From contig CAMIZL010000003.1 of assembly GCA_946403295.1 (NCBI GenBank), positions 44,161-108,160 on the forward strand: a stretch of DNA of 64,000 nt, given 5' to 3'. Shown one piece after another: positions 41,313-50,109 of the stretch. The position numbers and the translations under genes are program-made. Positions within the stretch are counted from its first letter, which is position 1. The number at the start of each line of letters is the position of its first letter. The notes under the pieces are model-generated. The model saw only the letters and a list, made by a program, of their open reading frames with translations. It made no database searches and was not told the origin of the DNA. The stretch comes from an uncultured Clostridia bacterium (GTDB lineage: Bacteria > Bacillota > Clostridia > Lachnospirales > Lachnospiraceae).

Positions 41313-41533
41313 GTGATACACCCTTTCTTCATCCCTTACACGGATGTTTATTACTTATAATTATACATTTTAAAGCGTATAATCGCTTTATTTTACTGTA
41401 TATGTCAAAAGATTACAACAATTTTTTTCTATTGTCGTGAATAATAATTCATGCAAGTATTGCGGTCGCTTATTTTTTGACCCCTTACATGAAATTTTCC
41501 CCGTACAAAATACGTACGGGGAAAGCTTTGTTT

Positions 41534-43141
41534 TCATTTTGCGTAATCGGTTACTCTTGATTCCCTGATGACATTGACTTTTATCTGTCCGGGGTATTCA
41601 AGCTCTGCTTCGATCTTCTTTGAGATGTCACGTGCGAGCAATACCATGTTGTCATCGTTTATCTGTTCGGGAACGACCATAACTCTTACTTCTCTTCCGG
41701 CCTGGATGGCGAAAGATTTTTCGACTCCCTTGAAGCTTCCGGAAATATCCTCGAGCTGCTTGAGCCTTGTTGTGTAAGTCTCAAGGGTCTCTTTTCTCGC
41801 TCCCGGTCTTGCGGCCGAGATAGCGTCTGCAGCCTGAACTATGCATGCTATAAGCGACTGGAACTCTACATCACCGTGATGTGCTTCGACAGCATTGATG
41901 ACGATAGCTGATTCCTTATACTTTCGGCAAAGATCGACACCGATCTGAACATGGGTTCCTTCCATTTCCTGATCGATCGATTTTCCGATATCATGCAACA
42001 GTCCCGCGCGCTTTGCAAGTCTTACATCAAGGCCGAGCTCTCCTGCGAGCTGTCCCGCAAGAAGTGCTACCTCAACAGAATGCTTGAGCGCGTTCTGGCC
42101 ATAGCTGGTACGAAATCTCATCTTACCAAGTAATTTGATAAGTTCGGGATGAATGTTATGAACACCTGCTTCAAGAGCAGCATTTTCACCGGCTTCTTTG
42201 ATAGACTGTTCAACTTCTTTTCTGGCTTTTTCAACCATCTCTTCGATTCTTGTGGGGTGTATGCGTCCGTCCACAATAAGCTTTTCGAGAGCGATCCTTG
42301 CGATCTCTCTTCTGATGGGATCAAAACCTGAAATAACTACAGCCTCGGGTGTATCATCGATGATAAGATCGATGCCCGTAAGTGTTTCAAGAGTACGGAT
42401 ATTACGGCCTTCACGACCGATAATGCGTCCCTTCATCTCATCACTCGGTAACTGTACAACCGAGATGGTCGCCTCAGCGACATGATCCGCAGCAGTCTTC
42501 TGGATAGCGTTGATAACCAATTCCTTGGCTTTCTTATCGGCTTCATCCTTTGCCTTCTGCTCAAGATCCTTAATCAGTACGGCAGTTTCGTGTTTTACTT
42601 CATCTTCGACTGTTTTGATAAGATATTCCTTGGCTTGTTCGGAGGTCATTGACGAGATCTTTTCTAATTCCTGAATCTGTCTGTCACGAGCTTCTTCCTG
42701 TTCGCTCATAACACGTTCGAGTTCCAGTTCTTTAGCCGCGATCTTCGCTTCTTTCTTTTCTACGGCTTCGAGCTTGCGGTCAAGGTTTTCTTCCTTCTTT
42801 AACACGCGCTGTTCGTAGTGCTGAACTTCAGCATTACGAGCTCTGACCTCTTTGTCGAGTTCTTTCTTGGCGCGGATAGATTCTTCCTTGACTTCAACCA
42901 AAGCCTCACGTTTTTTGGCTTCACCGGCTTTTGTGGCTTCTTCGATGATCTCCTTGGCCCTGGTTTGTGCAGTTCCTATGGTTGCTTCATCTTCCCTTAT
43001 CTTACGGGCGATAACAACCTTTGAGGCGATCAGCCATGCTGCCACTGCTCCGACGAGTAGACCGCAAACGGCGCAAATAGCTTCAATCAAGAACAAGTCC
43101 CTCCTGGAAAATATTTTATTGTAATCATAGTGAAAAACCAC
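41534..43141 (-). CDS. rny: Ribonuclease Y
   Basis: N-terminal TM, coiled coil, KH domain ([29 protein letters not shown]), HD (LLHDIGK). Confidence 0.96.
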   Translation of the reverse strand: MVFHYDYNKIFSRRDLFLIEAICAVCGLLVGAVAAWLIASKVVIARKIREDEATIGTAQTRAKEIIEEATKAGEAKKREALVEVKEESIRAKKELDKEVRARNAEVQHYEQRVLKKEENLDRKLEAVEKKEAKIAAKELELERVMSEQEEARDRQIQELEKISSMTSEQAKEYLIKTVEDEVKHETAVLIKDLEQKAKDEADKKAKELVINAIQKTAADHVAEATISVVQLPSDEMKGRIIGREGRNIRTLETLTGIDLIIDDTPEAVVISGFDPIRREIARIALEKLIVDGRIHPTRIEEMVEKARKEVEQSIKEAGENAALEAGVHNIHPELIKLLGKMRFRTSYGQNALKHSVEVALLAGQLAGELGLDVRLAKRAGLLHDIGKSIDQEMEGTHVQIGVDLCRKYKESAIVINAVEAHHGDVEFQSLIACIVQAADAISAARPGARKETLETYTTRLKQLEDISGSFKGVEKSFAIQAGREVRVMVVPEQINDDNMVLLARDISKKIEAELEYPGQIKVNVIRESRVTDYAK

Positions 43142-43229
43142 TACAACATTTTTATTCTATATTTAATAATTGGGGGTGTCAAGGGAAATTAAAATTTTTA
43201 ACGAATTAAAAAATACATAAGAAGAAAAA

Positions 43230-43258
43230 GGAGCTTCCCCGGATGTTCGGGAAGCTCC
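43230..43258 (-). terminator. Intrinsic terminator downstream of tRNA-Glu
   Basis: GGAGCTTCCC ... GGGAAGCTCC followed on minus strand by TTTTTCTTC. Confidence 0.85.
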
Positions 43259-43261
43259 GAA

Positions 43262-43333
43262 TGACGAATAGGGGAATCGAACCCCTGTTTCCGCCGTGAG
43301 AGGGCGGCGTCTTAGCCTCTTGACCAATTCGCC
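43262..43333 (-). tRNA. tRNA-Glu (anticodon CTC)
   Basis: GGCGAATTGGTCAAGAGGCTAAGACGCCGCCCTCTCACGGCGGAAACAGGGGTTCGATTCCCCTATTCGTCA; acceptor stem GGCGAAT/ATTCGTC pairs; loop CTCTCAC gives CTC; no encoded CCA. Confidence 0.92.
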
Positions 43334-43464
43334 ATCACATTTCGCTTTCGCTTTTCGCGTCAGCGAATAGTATATTATCATAGACCCGTTCGGATTGCAA
43401 GAGTTTTTTTATATTTGTTTTTAATGCGTTTTTAATGATCCACATTGTGGCAGGAAAACAAATA

Positions 43465-45660
43465 TCAGCCCTTTTGATTTGACTTTACCATCTCTTCAAG
43501 CAGCAAAAGATCCTTCGTTGCAACTCCGGTGGAATCGGCATATACCTTGGTCAGTTCTTTGAGTCCGAGTATCGCGCCGACATCTTTCAGCGAAGCATTG
43601 TTATTAAATGCAAGTGTACGTAAATGCTCGCATTTTTCCAGACCGTCAAGGCTGGTCAGTTCGTTGTCGTCAAGGTTTAATTTCTCAAGATTAACGGCAT
43701 CGGCAAGGAACGATACGTCGGTCAGTTTTTCTTCCTCAAGGGTGAGGTATAATATCTCACTCTTGTCGGCGATCGCTTCATATGCCTCAAGTCCTTCGAT
43801 CATATCCGGATAAAATACCTTGATCCGGATCTTTCCTTCAACTTCGTTATATATCTCGTTCGAATACGGTTTAAAGTGCCATGTGTATTCACCGGATTCC
43901 GTAACTATCTCGGGACAATCGAGCGAATATTCACCTTCGACCGTCTCCTCTCCGTCGGTAAATACGGCATCGATCCTGATATCATCCTTGCTCATTCCCT
44001 TAAGGATATGACCCTTATCGGAATAAGCGTAGATCGATCCGTCCAAAAGCACCGGATCTTTCTTTTGAATTTCGGGAGTGATTTCGGGGTCATCGTTATC
44101 TTTATTCTCTTCGTCGACCGAAGGATCATCCGGATCCGTTTTTCCCGGTTCAATGACGATCTTTTCTGCAGGCGGGGTAACTGTTTTATCTTTTTCACCG
44201 ATCACATTATTTCCGGTATCCCGTGTATCGTTTCCGGGTTTTCCGGTTGCGATGACATCGGGCGGAGTGTTTTCTTCGGGACTGCTGAACACAATGACTA
44301 AAACAACCGCTGAGGCTACAAGTAAAAACGAAGCAACCGAAATAAGGAATATGATCAAACCTTTTTTCTTTTTTGCGGGCTTATCGTCAAAATTTGCCTG
44401 ACCAACAACCGGTGCTTCTTCTTTGGCAGGTACGCCGGAAGCTCCCCGGTTAACACTTGCGGGCGGATTGCTGACCGACATGGAACCCGAAACAGATCCG
44501 GGTATCACACCCTGCGCGGGAACAAAACCGAGGCTTCCCATTGAAACCGATCCGGATACGGGTATATTCTCTGCCACAGGCACAGACCCCTTAAGCGATG
44601 ACGAACCCACGGAATTTCCCTGAACCGAAAAAGATCCTCCCATATAGGACTGGCTGTATGATGCAGAACCGCTCATGAACGCCTGGTTCCCCACATTCAC
44701 ACTGAATATCTCTCTTTCGGCCGAAACGAGAGCCGCCTTCATATCACGGGCGGTCATATATCTTTCGTTTTGATCGAACGCGCATGCGCGGAGGATAATA
44801 TCCGCCAAAGGCTTCGGAACAAGCGAAGGCGGGAGCATCGGCTCATTCTTCATCCTCTTCGAAAATGCAATATTCTTGTCGTTTCTGGTGGGAGCCGTAA
44901 ACACGTTTTCCAAATACGGTCCTCTGAGACCGTTGGCGAAATAATACAAAGTAAGACCGAGCGAATATATATCGGCTCTGACATCATATCCGAGATTGTT
45001 ACATACTTCCGGAGCCATATAATCATATGTTCCGGCCGCATGCGGATTTTCTTCTCCCGAATACCTTCCCGCTGCCATTCCAAAATCACCGAGTTTAAAA
45101 TTTCCGTCCTGAGAAACGAAAATATTGCCCGGCTTGATATCTCTGTGAAGAAGCGAATTGGAATGAACGAGTTCGAGTGCGTTGCACATGGACACACCGA
45201 GTCTTATGAGCTCGGATGCATTGGCGAAATAATCCTGTTTATTGTCTATATATGCATTTACGGTTTTGCACAGTTCCATCCTGATAAGGAGGCTGAAGCC
45301 AAAATCGTCCTCTGCGGCTTCTTCGACCTTATAGTCTTCCATACTGACGATCTGCGAATTACCTTTGAATTGATTCATTATCTTGATCTCATTCAAAAGG
45401 CGATCTCTGATCTCACGACAATAACGCTTTGCGCCTTCCAAAGATCCCGCATTCTCAAGGATGCGATCATGCTCCTTTTGATCCTTGGGCACACATATCA
45501 CTTTCATCGCAGCTTTATTGACAAAAGTATAATCCTGCCTCGAGATCATATACACAGATCCGAAGCTGCCTTCGCCTATTTTGCTGTCTATAACCCATTC
45601 TCCCCAGAACGGCTGCCGTTTGATTATTTCGTCAATATACATTTTTTGCTCCGCCAACAA
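43465..45660 (-). CDS. Ser/Thr protein kinase, single TM, LRR-like extracytoplasmic C-terminus
   Basis: GEGSFGSVYM, HRDIKPGNIFV, DFGMAAG; TM KGLIIFLISVASFLLVASAVVLVIVF; C-terminal LTLEEEKLTDVSFLADAVNLEKLNLDDNELTSLDGLEKCEHLRTLAFNNN. Confidence 0.92.
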   Translation of the reverse strand: MLAEQKMYIDEIIKRQPFWGEWVIDSKIGEGSFGSVYMISRQDYTFVNKAAMKVICVPKDQKEHDRILENAGSLEGAKRYCREIRDRLLNEIKIMNQFKGNSQIVSMEDYKVEEAAEDDFGFSLLIRMELCKTVNAYIDNKQDYFANASELIRLGVSMCNALELVHSNSLLHRDIKPGNIFVSQDGNFKLGDFGMAAGRYSGEENPHAAGTYDYMAPEVCNNLGYDVRADIYSLGLTLYYFANGLRGPYLENVFTAPTRNDKNIAFSKRMKNEPMLPPSLVPKPLADIILRACAFDQNERYMTARDMKAALVSAEREIFSVNVGNQAFMSGSASYSQSYMGGSFSVQGNSVGSSSLKGSVPVAENIPVSGSVSMGSLGFVPAQGVIPGSVSGSMSVSNPPASVNRGASGVPAKEEAPVVGQANFDDKPAKKKKGLIIFLISVASFLLVASAVVLVIVFSSPEENTPPDVIATGKPGNDTRDTGNNVIGEKDKTVTPPAEKIVIEPGKTDPDDPSVDEENKDNDDPEITPEIQKKDPVLLDGSIYAYSDKGHILKGMSKDDIRIDAVFTDGEETVEGEYSLDCPEIVTESGEYTWHFKPYSNEIYNEVEGKIRIKVFYPDMIEGLEAYEAIADKSEILYLTLEEEKLTDVSFLADAVNLEKLNLDDNELTSLDGLEKCEHLRTLAFNNNASLKDVGAILGLKELTKVYADSTGVATKDLLLLEEMVKSNQKG

Positions 45661-45668
45661 TTGATATA

Positions 45669-46415
45669 TTATATTATACCATCAATTTTGATTATTACGA
45701 TCGAAAGATTATCTTTTTCTCCGTTAATTTCTACTGCCCTTTTCAGTTTTGCGATCCTTTTCTCCGTGATCGGCTTCTTTTTGTATTTTAAAGCCTTTTT
45801 GATATCTTTTTCCGTGCAGAACTTATAGAGTCCGTCACTGCACATAAGAAACATCATTTTTTCGGTCAAAGTACCGCAACTCTTCATAACAGTAATGCTT
45901 TCATCCGTTCCGACCGCATTCAGGAGTTGTCCGTATTTCGGATCGGGAAATCTTCTTCCCGACACCGGATCCGTTATCCACATATTTGACCATATCTCAT
46001 CAACGGTCAATTGAGAAAGATCTCTTTTCTTCCTGAGATATATTCTTGAATCCCCGACAGAAAGAATAAAATAATTCGATCCGAACAGACACAATATGCT
46101 AACGGTGGTACCGCAGATCGCATTCATCTTTCCGTACTCAAAAAGCTCCGTATTGACATCCGATATGACTTTTTCAAGGCCATCCGAAACGACGCCCATG
46201 TTATTACCAAAGAACAGATCCCGGTTGTCATCCCAGTATTTTTTTATTGCTTCGGTCATGGCCGAGCTCGCCTTTTCTCCCTCTGAGTACCCTCCCATAC
46301 CGTCAGCAATGCAAAACAGCGCACAGTCATCTCCGGTCAGCGCAAGAACGCTGTCCTGATTGATCTTTCTGACCGGCCCGCATTCGGACAATTGTGAATA
46401 TGTCATTCTAATCAT
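45669..46415 (-). CDS. PP2C-family protein phosphatase
   Basis: INQDSVLALTGDDCALFCIADGMGGYSEGEKAS...VGDSRIYL...DNLSIVIIKI. Confidence 0.92.
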   Translation of the reverse strand: MIRMTYSQLSECGPVRKINQDSVLALTGDDCALFCIADGMGGYSEGEKASSAMTEAIKKYWDDNRDLFFGNNMGVVSDGLEKVISDVNTELFEYGKMNAICGTTVSILCLFGSNYFILSVGDSRIYLRKKRDLSQLTVDEIWSNMWITDPVSGRRFPDPKYGQLLNAVGTDESITVMKSCGTLTEKMMFLMCSDGLYKFCTEKDIKKALKYKKKPITEKRIAKLKRAVEINGEKDNLSIVIIKIDGII

Positions 46416-46453
46416 GTCAGAGGTTTCCTTATTATATGCTGATATTTTTGGTA

Positions 46454-47275
46454 TCAGTTTTTCTTCAAAATGTAGTCGATGGAACCGTTTACCGTCTTCT
46501 TGCTGTATCCTGCAGCGATCGCGAGAATAACCGTTCCGTCTTCCTTGCATATGCCGACCACATCGAGATAATAATTTCCGATATTCTTTAATTTAAACGC
46601 ACATTGGTATCTGACTGTTCCGTTCTTTACTATTTCGCTCGTATAATCCATGTCGGTCAACTCGAAACCTGCACCCATATATGACGAAAATACGGCGTTA
46701 CAAGTCGTCTCTACCGCAGCAGCTATTTCATTGTTGATCTGATCCCAGTCATCCTGTGAAAGCTTCGTGTTTTCGATATCATACGACATTCCTGCCCCAA
46801 TGATTAAAGAGGTATCATTTTTGGTATTCTTTAAAAGAATGCCTCCTTCGGACGGTTCGCCGTCAACGAAATCTTTGGGTACCGCGATCTTTACGCCTCC
46901 GACCTTGACCTTGCGTGCCTTCATTTTCGGTGCTTCCACAACGGTGATCACGTAATCTATTGAGTATTTCTTGTATGTACCGCGTATCAGGGCTTCTCCG
47001 GCAGAAAGTGCTTTGATCGTTTTTTCATCGGGCATCTCAACCACATCACTGCCTTTTATGATTTCAAAATCAACCTTCGAACCCTTAACTACGGAAGTGC
47101 CGTATTGGAAAATAATACGACGTGACTGTCCAACATACAAAGAGTCCTCAAGTACCATATTCGCATCCGACTGCGCTGCCTGTGCAGAAACATTTCCGCC
47201 TGATCCAAATACTAACGCGACGATCAATACTATTGCCAACAATCTTTTTTTCATGTCATTCTCCTTTGAATACAT
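46454..47275 (-). CDS. Secreted protein, Ig-like (BIG_2-type) N-domain plus C-terminal domain of unknown function
   Basis: Signal peptide MKKRLLAIVLIVALVFGSGGNVSAQA; VKGSKVDFEIIKGSDVVEMPDEKTIKALSAGEALIRGTYKKYSIDYVITV. Confidence 0.6.
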   Translation of the reverse strand: MYSKENDMKKRLLAIVLIVALVFGSGGNVSAQAAQSDANMVLEDSLYVGQSRRIIFQYGTSVVKGSKVDFEIIKGSDVVEMPDEKTIKALSAGEALIRGTYKKYSIDYVITVVEAPKMKARKVKVGGVKIAVPKDFVDGEPSEGGILLKNTKNDTSLIIGAGMSYDIENTKLSQDDWDQINNEIAAAVETTCNAVFSSYMGAGFELTDMDYTSEIVKNGTVRYQCAFKLKNIGNYYLDVVGICKEDGTVILAIAAGYSKKTVNGSIDYILKKN

Positions 47276-48845
47276 AAGATGTTTGTCCTATCGTGATTAT
47301 ATCATTACTCTTTATCATTTTTTCTCCGGAAACTCTCTCATTATTTACGAACGTTCCGTTTGACGATCCGGAGTCGGAAATATAAAACATACCGTCTCTG
47401 AGCGATATTACGCAATGCTGTCCCGATATGGTCTTGTCATAGTCAATAACGATCAGATTCTTTGAAGGTGATCTTCCTATGGTAATACTTCCGTTTATCA
47501 TCTGTCTGTATACCATCTCAGGTCTGTTCACATCTTTAAGAGTAACATAAACCGCTCTGCTCTCCCAAAGATGAACGGTAGCGCCTTCTTCCACATCAGG
47601 TGCATAATTATTTACCTTTAATGTTGCATCGGATTCAAGATCCGGTGCGGGCATTTGACAGAATTCATTTCTGTTATCCGTAACGCTGTCTTTCTTTCTC
47701 CTGCATAAAACAACAACAAGCACGATTATCAGGATAAGAAGAACTCCTCCGCCGATGGCAAAATATATCCAGTTGTTCTTAATAAATCCAATGAACGAGC
47801 TGTCTTTTACGTTCTCCGGCTCGGCATCCGTCCCGGCAGTTTCTACCTGCACAACAACGGTCTCTGTATTCTTGACTGCATGTGTGGGTTCTTCCTTAGG
47901 CTTTTCGGGCTTGACTTTCAATTCCGCCTGAGGCATACGCAGATCGATCGTAGCCGAACTCTGTCCGTTCGAAAGCTTAACAGCCTTTTCCGATCCGTCG
48001 AGAAGTTGAATGTCCAAAGTAAGGGATACCTTAAGAATATTCTCATCTTTCTTGAGTTCCTCGGCAATCTCGAGTTTTTTCTCTACATCATTGAGTATAT
48101 AGCTCTTGGCGCCCGTTTTTCTGGAAAGAGAAAATACACTTTCAAGCTCATCCGTATTACCCTCAACCTTACATCCCAGAACATATATCGGTATCGGGAA
48201 TTCCTTGAGCTTATCAAACAATTCATCACGGGTGATCCCGATCGCTTCATCCTCAACACCGTCCGTAAGCAGGATTATCCTGTGGTAATCGAGATCGTTT
48301 TGTGTGGCAAAACCGTCCACGATCTCGTATAAAACGTCGGTCAGCAACGTAGACTGTTGTCCGTATGCCAGTCCCCTTACAGCATTGATCAACGCATAAT
48401 AATCGTCGGTATAATCGATCACATTCGTAATGCTTTCGCCGAAAACAGCTATCGCTATCTGTTCGATCGCCGATTTGTCGGCGGCATAGCTCTCGAGGAA
48501 GTCTGAAAACAATGCCTGGCTGTCATCAATACACTTTACCGAATTATCGATCAAAACCAAAGTCTTGATCGCCGTTCCGTCATCCCTAATCGGAGAAACA
48601 TCGCTTATCTTGCACGCAGTTTTGCCAACCAGTGCCGTGATCTCATCTTCCTGTGTAAAGCCCTTGGTAAACAAGTTGATCTTGTTTTTCTCGCAGGAGC
48701 TTTCAAGTATCACTGTCCTCTCCGCAGCCTTAGCTAAAGTTACGTCACAGGTGATTCCGATCGTAACAAGGATGCAGAGCATCAAACCGATCCATTTTTT
48801 TGCCTGTCCAAGGATCATCCTTCTCTTGATTTGCACATTAAACAT
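47256..48845 (-). CDS. VWA-like domain, TM and C-terminal FHA domain protein
   Basis: TLVLIDNSVKCIDDSQ...RIILLTDGVEDEAIG (VWA-like); TM YFAIGGGVLLILIIVLVVVLC; GSITIGRSPSKNLIVIDYDKTISGQHCVI...SSNGTFVNNERV (FHA). Confidence 0.88.
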   Translation of the reverse strand: MFNVQIKRRMILGQAKKWIGLMLCILVTIGITCDVTLAKAAERTVILESSCEKNKINLFTKGFTQEDEITALVGKTACKISDVSPIRDDGTAIKTLVLIDNSVKCIDDSQALFSDFLESYAADKSAIEQIAIAVFGESITNVIDYTDDYYALINAVRGLAYGQQSTLLTDVLYEIVDGFATQNDLDYHRIILLTDGVEDEAIGITRDELFDKLKEFPIPIYVLGCKVEGNTDELESVFSLSRKTGAKSYILNDVEKKLEIAEELKKDENILKVSLTLDIQLLDGSEKAVKLSNGQSSATIDLRMPQAELKVKPEKPKEEPTHAVKNTETVVVQVETAGTDAEPENVKDSSFIGFIKNNWIYFAIGGGVLLILIIVLVVVLCRRKKDSVTDNRNEFCQMPAPDLESDATLKVNNYAPDVEEGATVHLWESRAVYVTLKDVNRPEMVYRQMINGSITIGRSPSKNLIVIDYDKTISGQHCVISLRDGMFYISDSGSSNGTFVNNERVSGEKMIKSNDIITIGQTSYVFKGE

Positions 48846-48902
48846 TCTTTGTGTCCGTCCCCCTTCATTTTTATTTCAATTCTATTGCCATACACAAAAA
48901 TA

Positions 48903-48921
48903 ATCTTCGCCGAGCGAAGAT
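48903..48921 (-). terminator. Probable terminator downstream of degenerate-FHA gene
   Basis: ATCTTCG...CGAAGAT followed on minus strand by TATTTTTGTG; second stem (AGGCGGAAT...ATTCCGTCT) just upstream. Confidence 0.65.
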
Positions 48922-48961
48922 GACCATTAGACGGAATAACCGTTAAGTCATTCCGCCTGTT

Positions 48962-49452
48962 TTATAATATTCTTATCCTAATGGTGGTCTTTCCAAGTAA
49001 GATCTCGTCCAACGAACGAATCTCTATCAATTCATTCATCAGATATGTACTCTTTTTGTTTCTTTTAAGAACAACTCTTCTTGCAAGATCATTGCTCTTG
49101 GCCGCAAGGACACCGTTATGTATCATGATCTCGCATTTAAGGTCACCGACCGAAAGATCGCTTAAGACAATAGTATTGTCATTCCCCGCCCCTACGCTTA
49201 TCGGATCTCTCGGATTAAGAATATATTCCTTAGTGGCAAGCACTCCCATTTCGGTAATATGAACCATTCGGGTTTTCTCACCCGCCGATGCTTCGGATAA
49301 ATACTCAACATTGACAGGTTTTTCCATCCTGGCTCTGAGTTCGTCGCTGTTAAATTTGGGATTCAGGATGGCACGATCGAGTTCTTCCTCTCTCAGCTTA
49401 TCCATTACCCTTGATTTCAGCATTTCTTCCTGCTTGTTTTTAAAAAGTCCCA
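48962..49452 (-). CDS. FHA-like (degenerate) cytoplasmic protein
   Basis: DPISVGAGNDNTIVLSDLSVGDLKCEIMIHNGVLAAKSN aligns by eye with an FHA core but lacks the GRS and SxxH residues; start set at ATG 49452. Confidence 0.6.
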
Positions 49453-49460
49453 TTCGGTTA

Positions 49461-49745
49461 TCACGCTCGCTTTGCAACCATCTCTCTGATCTTATCGGCA
49501 AGTACCTCGTATTTTTCATTCTGCAAGCCGACAGCGATGATACGATCGATCCTCTCATGATTAAAGATAGCAGTCTTGTCGGGGCTTAAATAGCCTTCGG
49601 GATAAGGAACGCCGCAATAATCATAAATCGTTTTGTCTTCCGTGTCGGCAGACATTCTTTGATATCCTACGATCATCAATCTGCTTGTCGCACCCTTTAA
49701 AAGTACAACTGACCCGATCGGAAGCACTCTGTCATATGAAAACAT
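49461..49745 (-). CDS. DUF4176-like protein
   Basis: RVLPIGSVVLLKGATSRLMIVGYQ...DYCGVPYPEGYLSPDKTAIFNHERIDRIIAVGLQ. Confidence 0.75.
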   Translation of the reverse strand: MFSYDRVLPIGSVVLLKGATSRLMIVGYQRMSADTEDKTIYDYCGVPYPEGYLSPDKTAIFNHERIDRIIAVGLQNEKYEVLADKIREMVAKRA

Positions 49746-49747
49746 AT

Positions 49748-50041
49748 TTAACCCTCCTCCACTTTTTTCTTTATTTCATCCTTGGTAGCCATAAGCTGAC
49801 GTATAAAACGGTCTGCCTGAATGTCCCTGTAGCCGTAGGCTATAACTGTCTCGATCTGTTCGTTGTCAAAGCAGAACAGTCCGTCGTCTTCAGAAATACC
49901 GGTCGGGAAAATGAACCCCGAATAATCCCATACTCTCTTGGGATCCTTGGGAGCAACAGCCAAGTATCCCGCTATCATAACCGGAATAGTCGAGTTATTA
50001 AGCTCAACAACTGTACCGATAGGTAAGAAACCCTTACTCAT
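49748..50041 (-). CDS. DUF4176-like protein (paralogue)
   Basis: FLPIGTVVELNNSTIPVMIAGYL...DYSGFIFPTGISEDDGLFCFDNEQIETVIAYGY. Confidence 0.75.
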   Translation of the reverse strand: MSKGFLPIGTVVELNNSTIPVMIAGYLAVAPKDPKRVWDYSGFIFPTGISEDDGLFCFDNEQIETVIAYGYRDIQADRFIRQLMATKDEIKKKVEEG

Positions 50042-50109
50042 ATCAAAAACGCCTCCTCAATTATATGTATGTATATTATACCAATAATAAACTATATGCT
50101 CAACAATTA

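Noticed and set aside
41322-41533. T-box riboswitch for the aminotransferase-alaS operon
   Set aside because: No T-box consensus or specifier-loop architecture seen in the 5' region.
43262-43333. tRNA-Glu as an attachment site for island integration
   Set aside because: Island lies on the 5' side of the tRNA, with no duplicated 3' end and no integrase in view; retained only as a boundary observation.
49453-49558. Upstream extension of the FHA-like ORF to 49558
   Set aside because: The extension overlaps the DUF4176-like gene; MGLFKNKQEEML at 49452 is a more plausible start.
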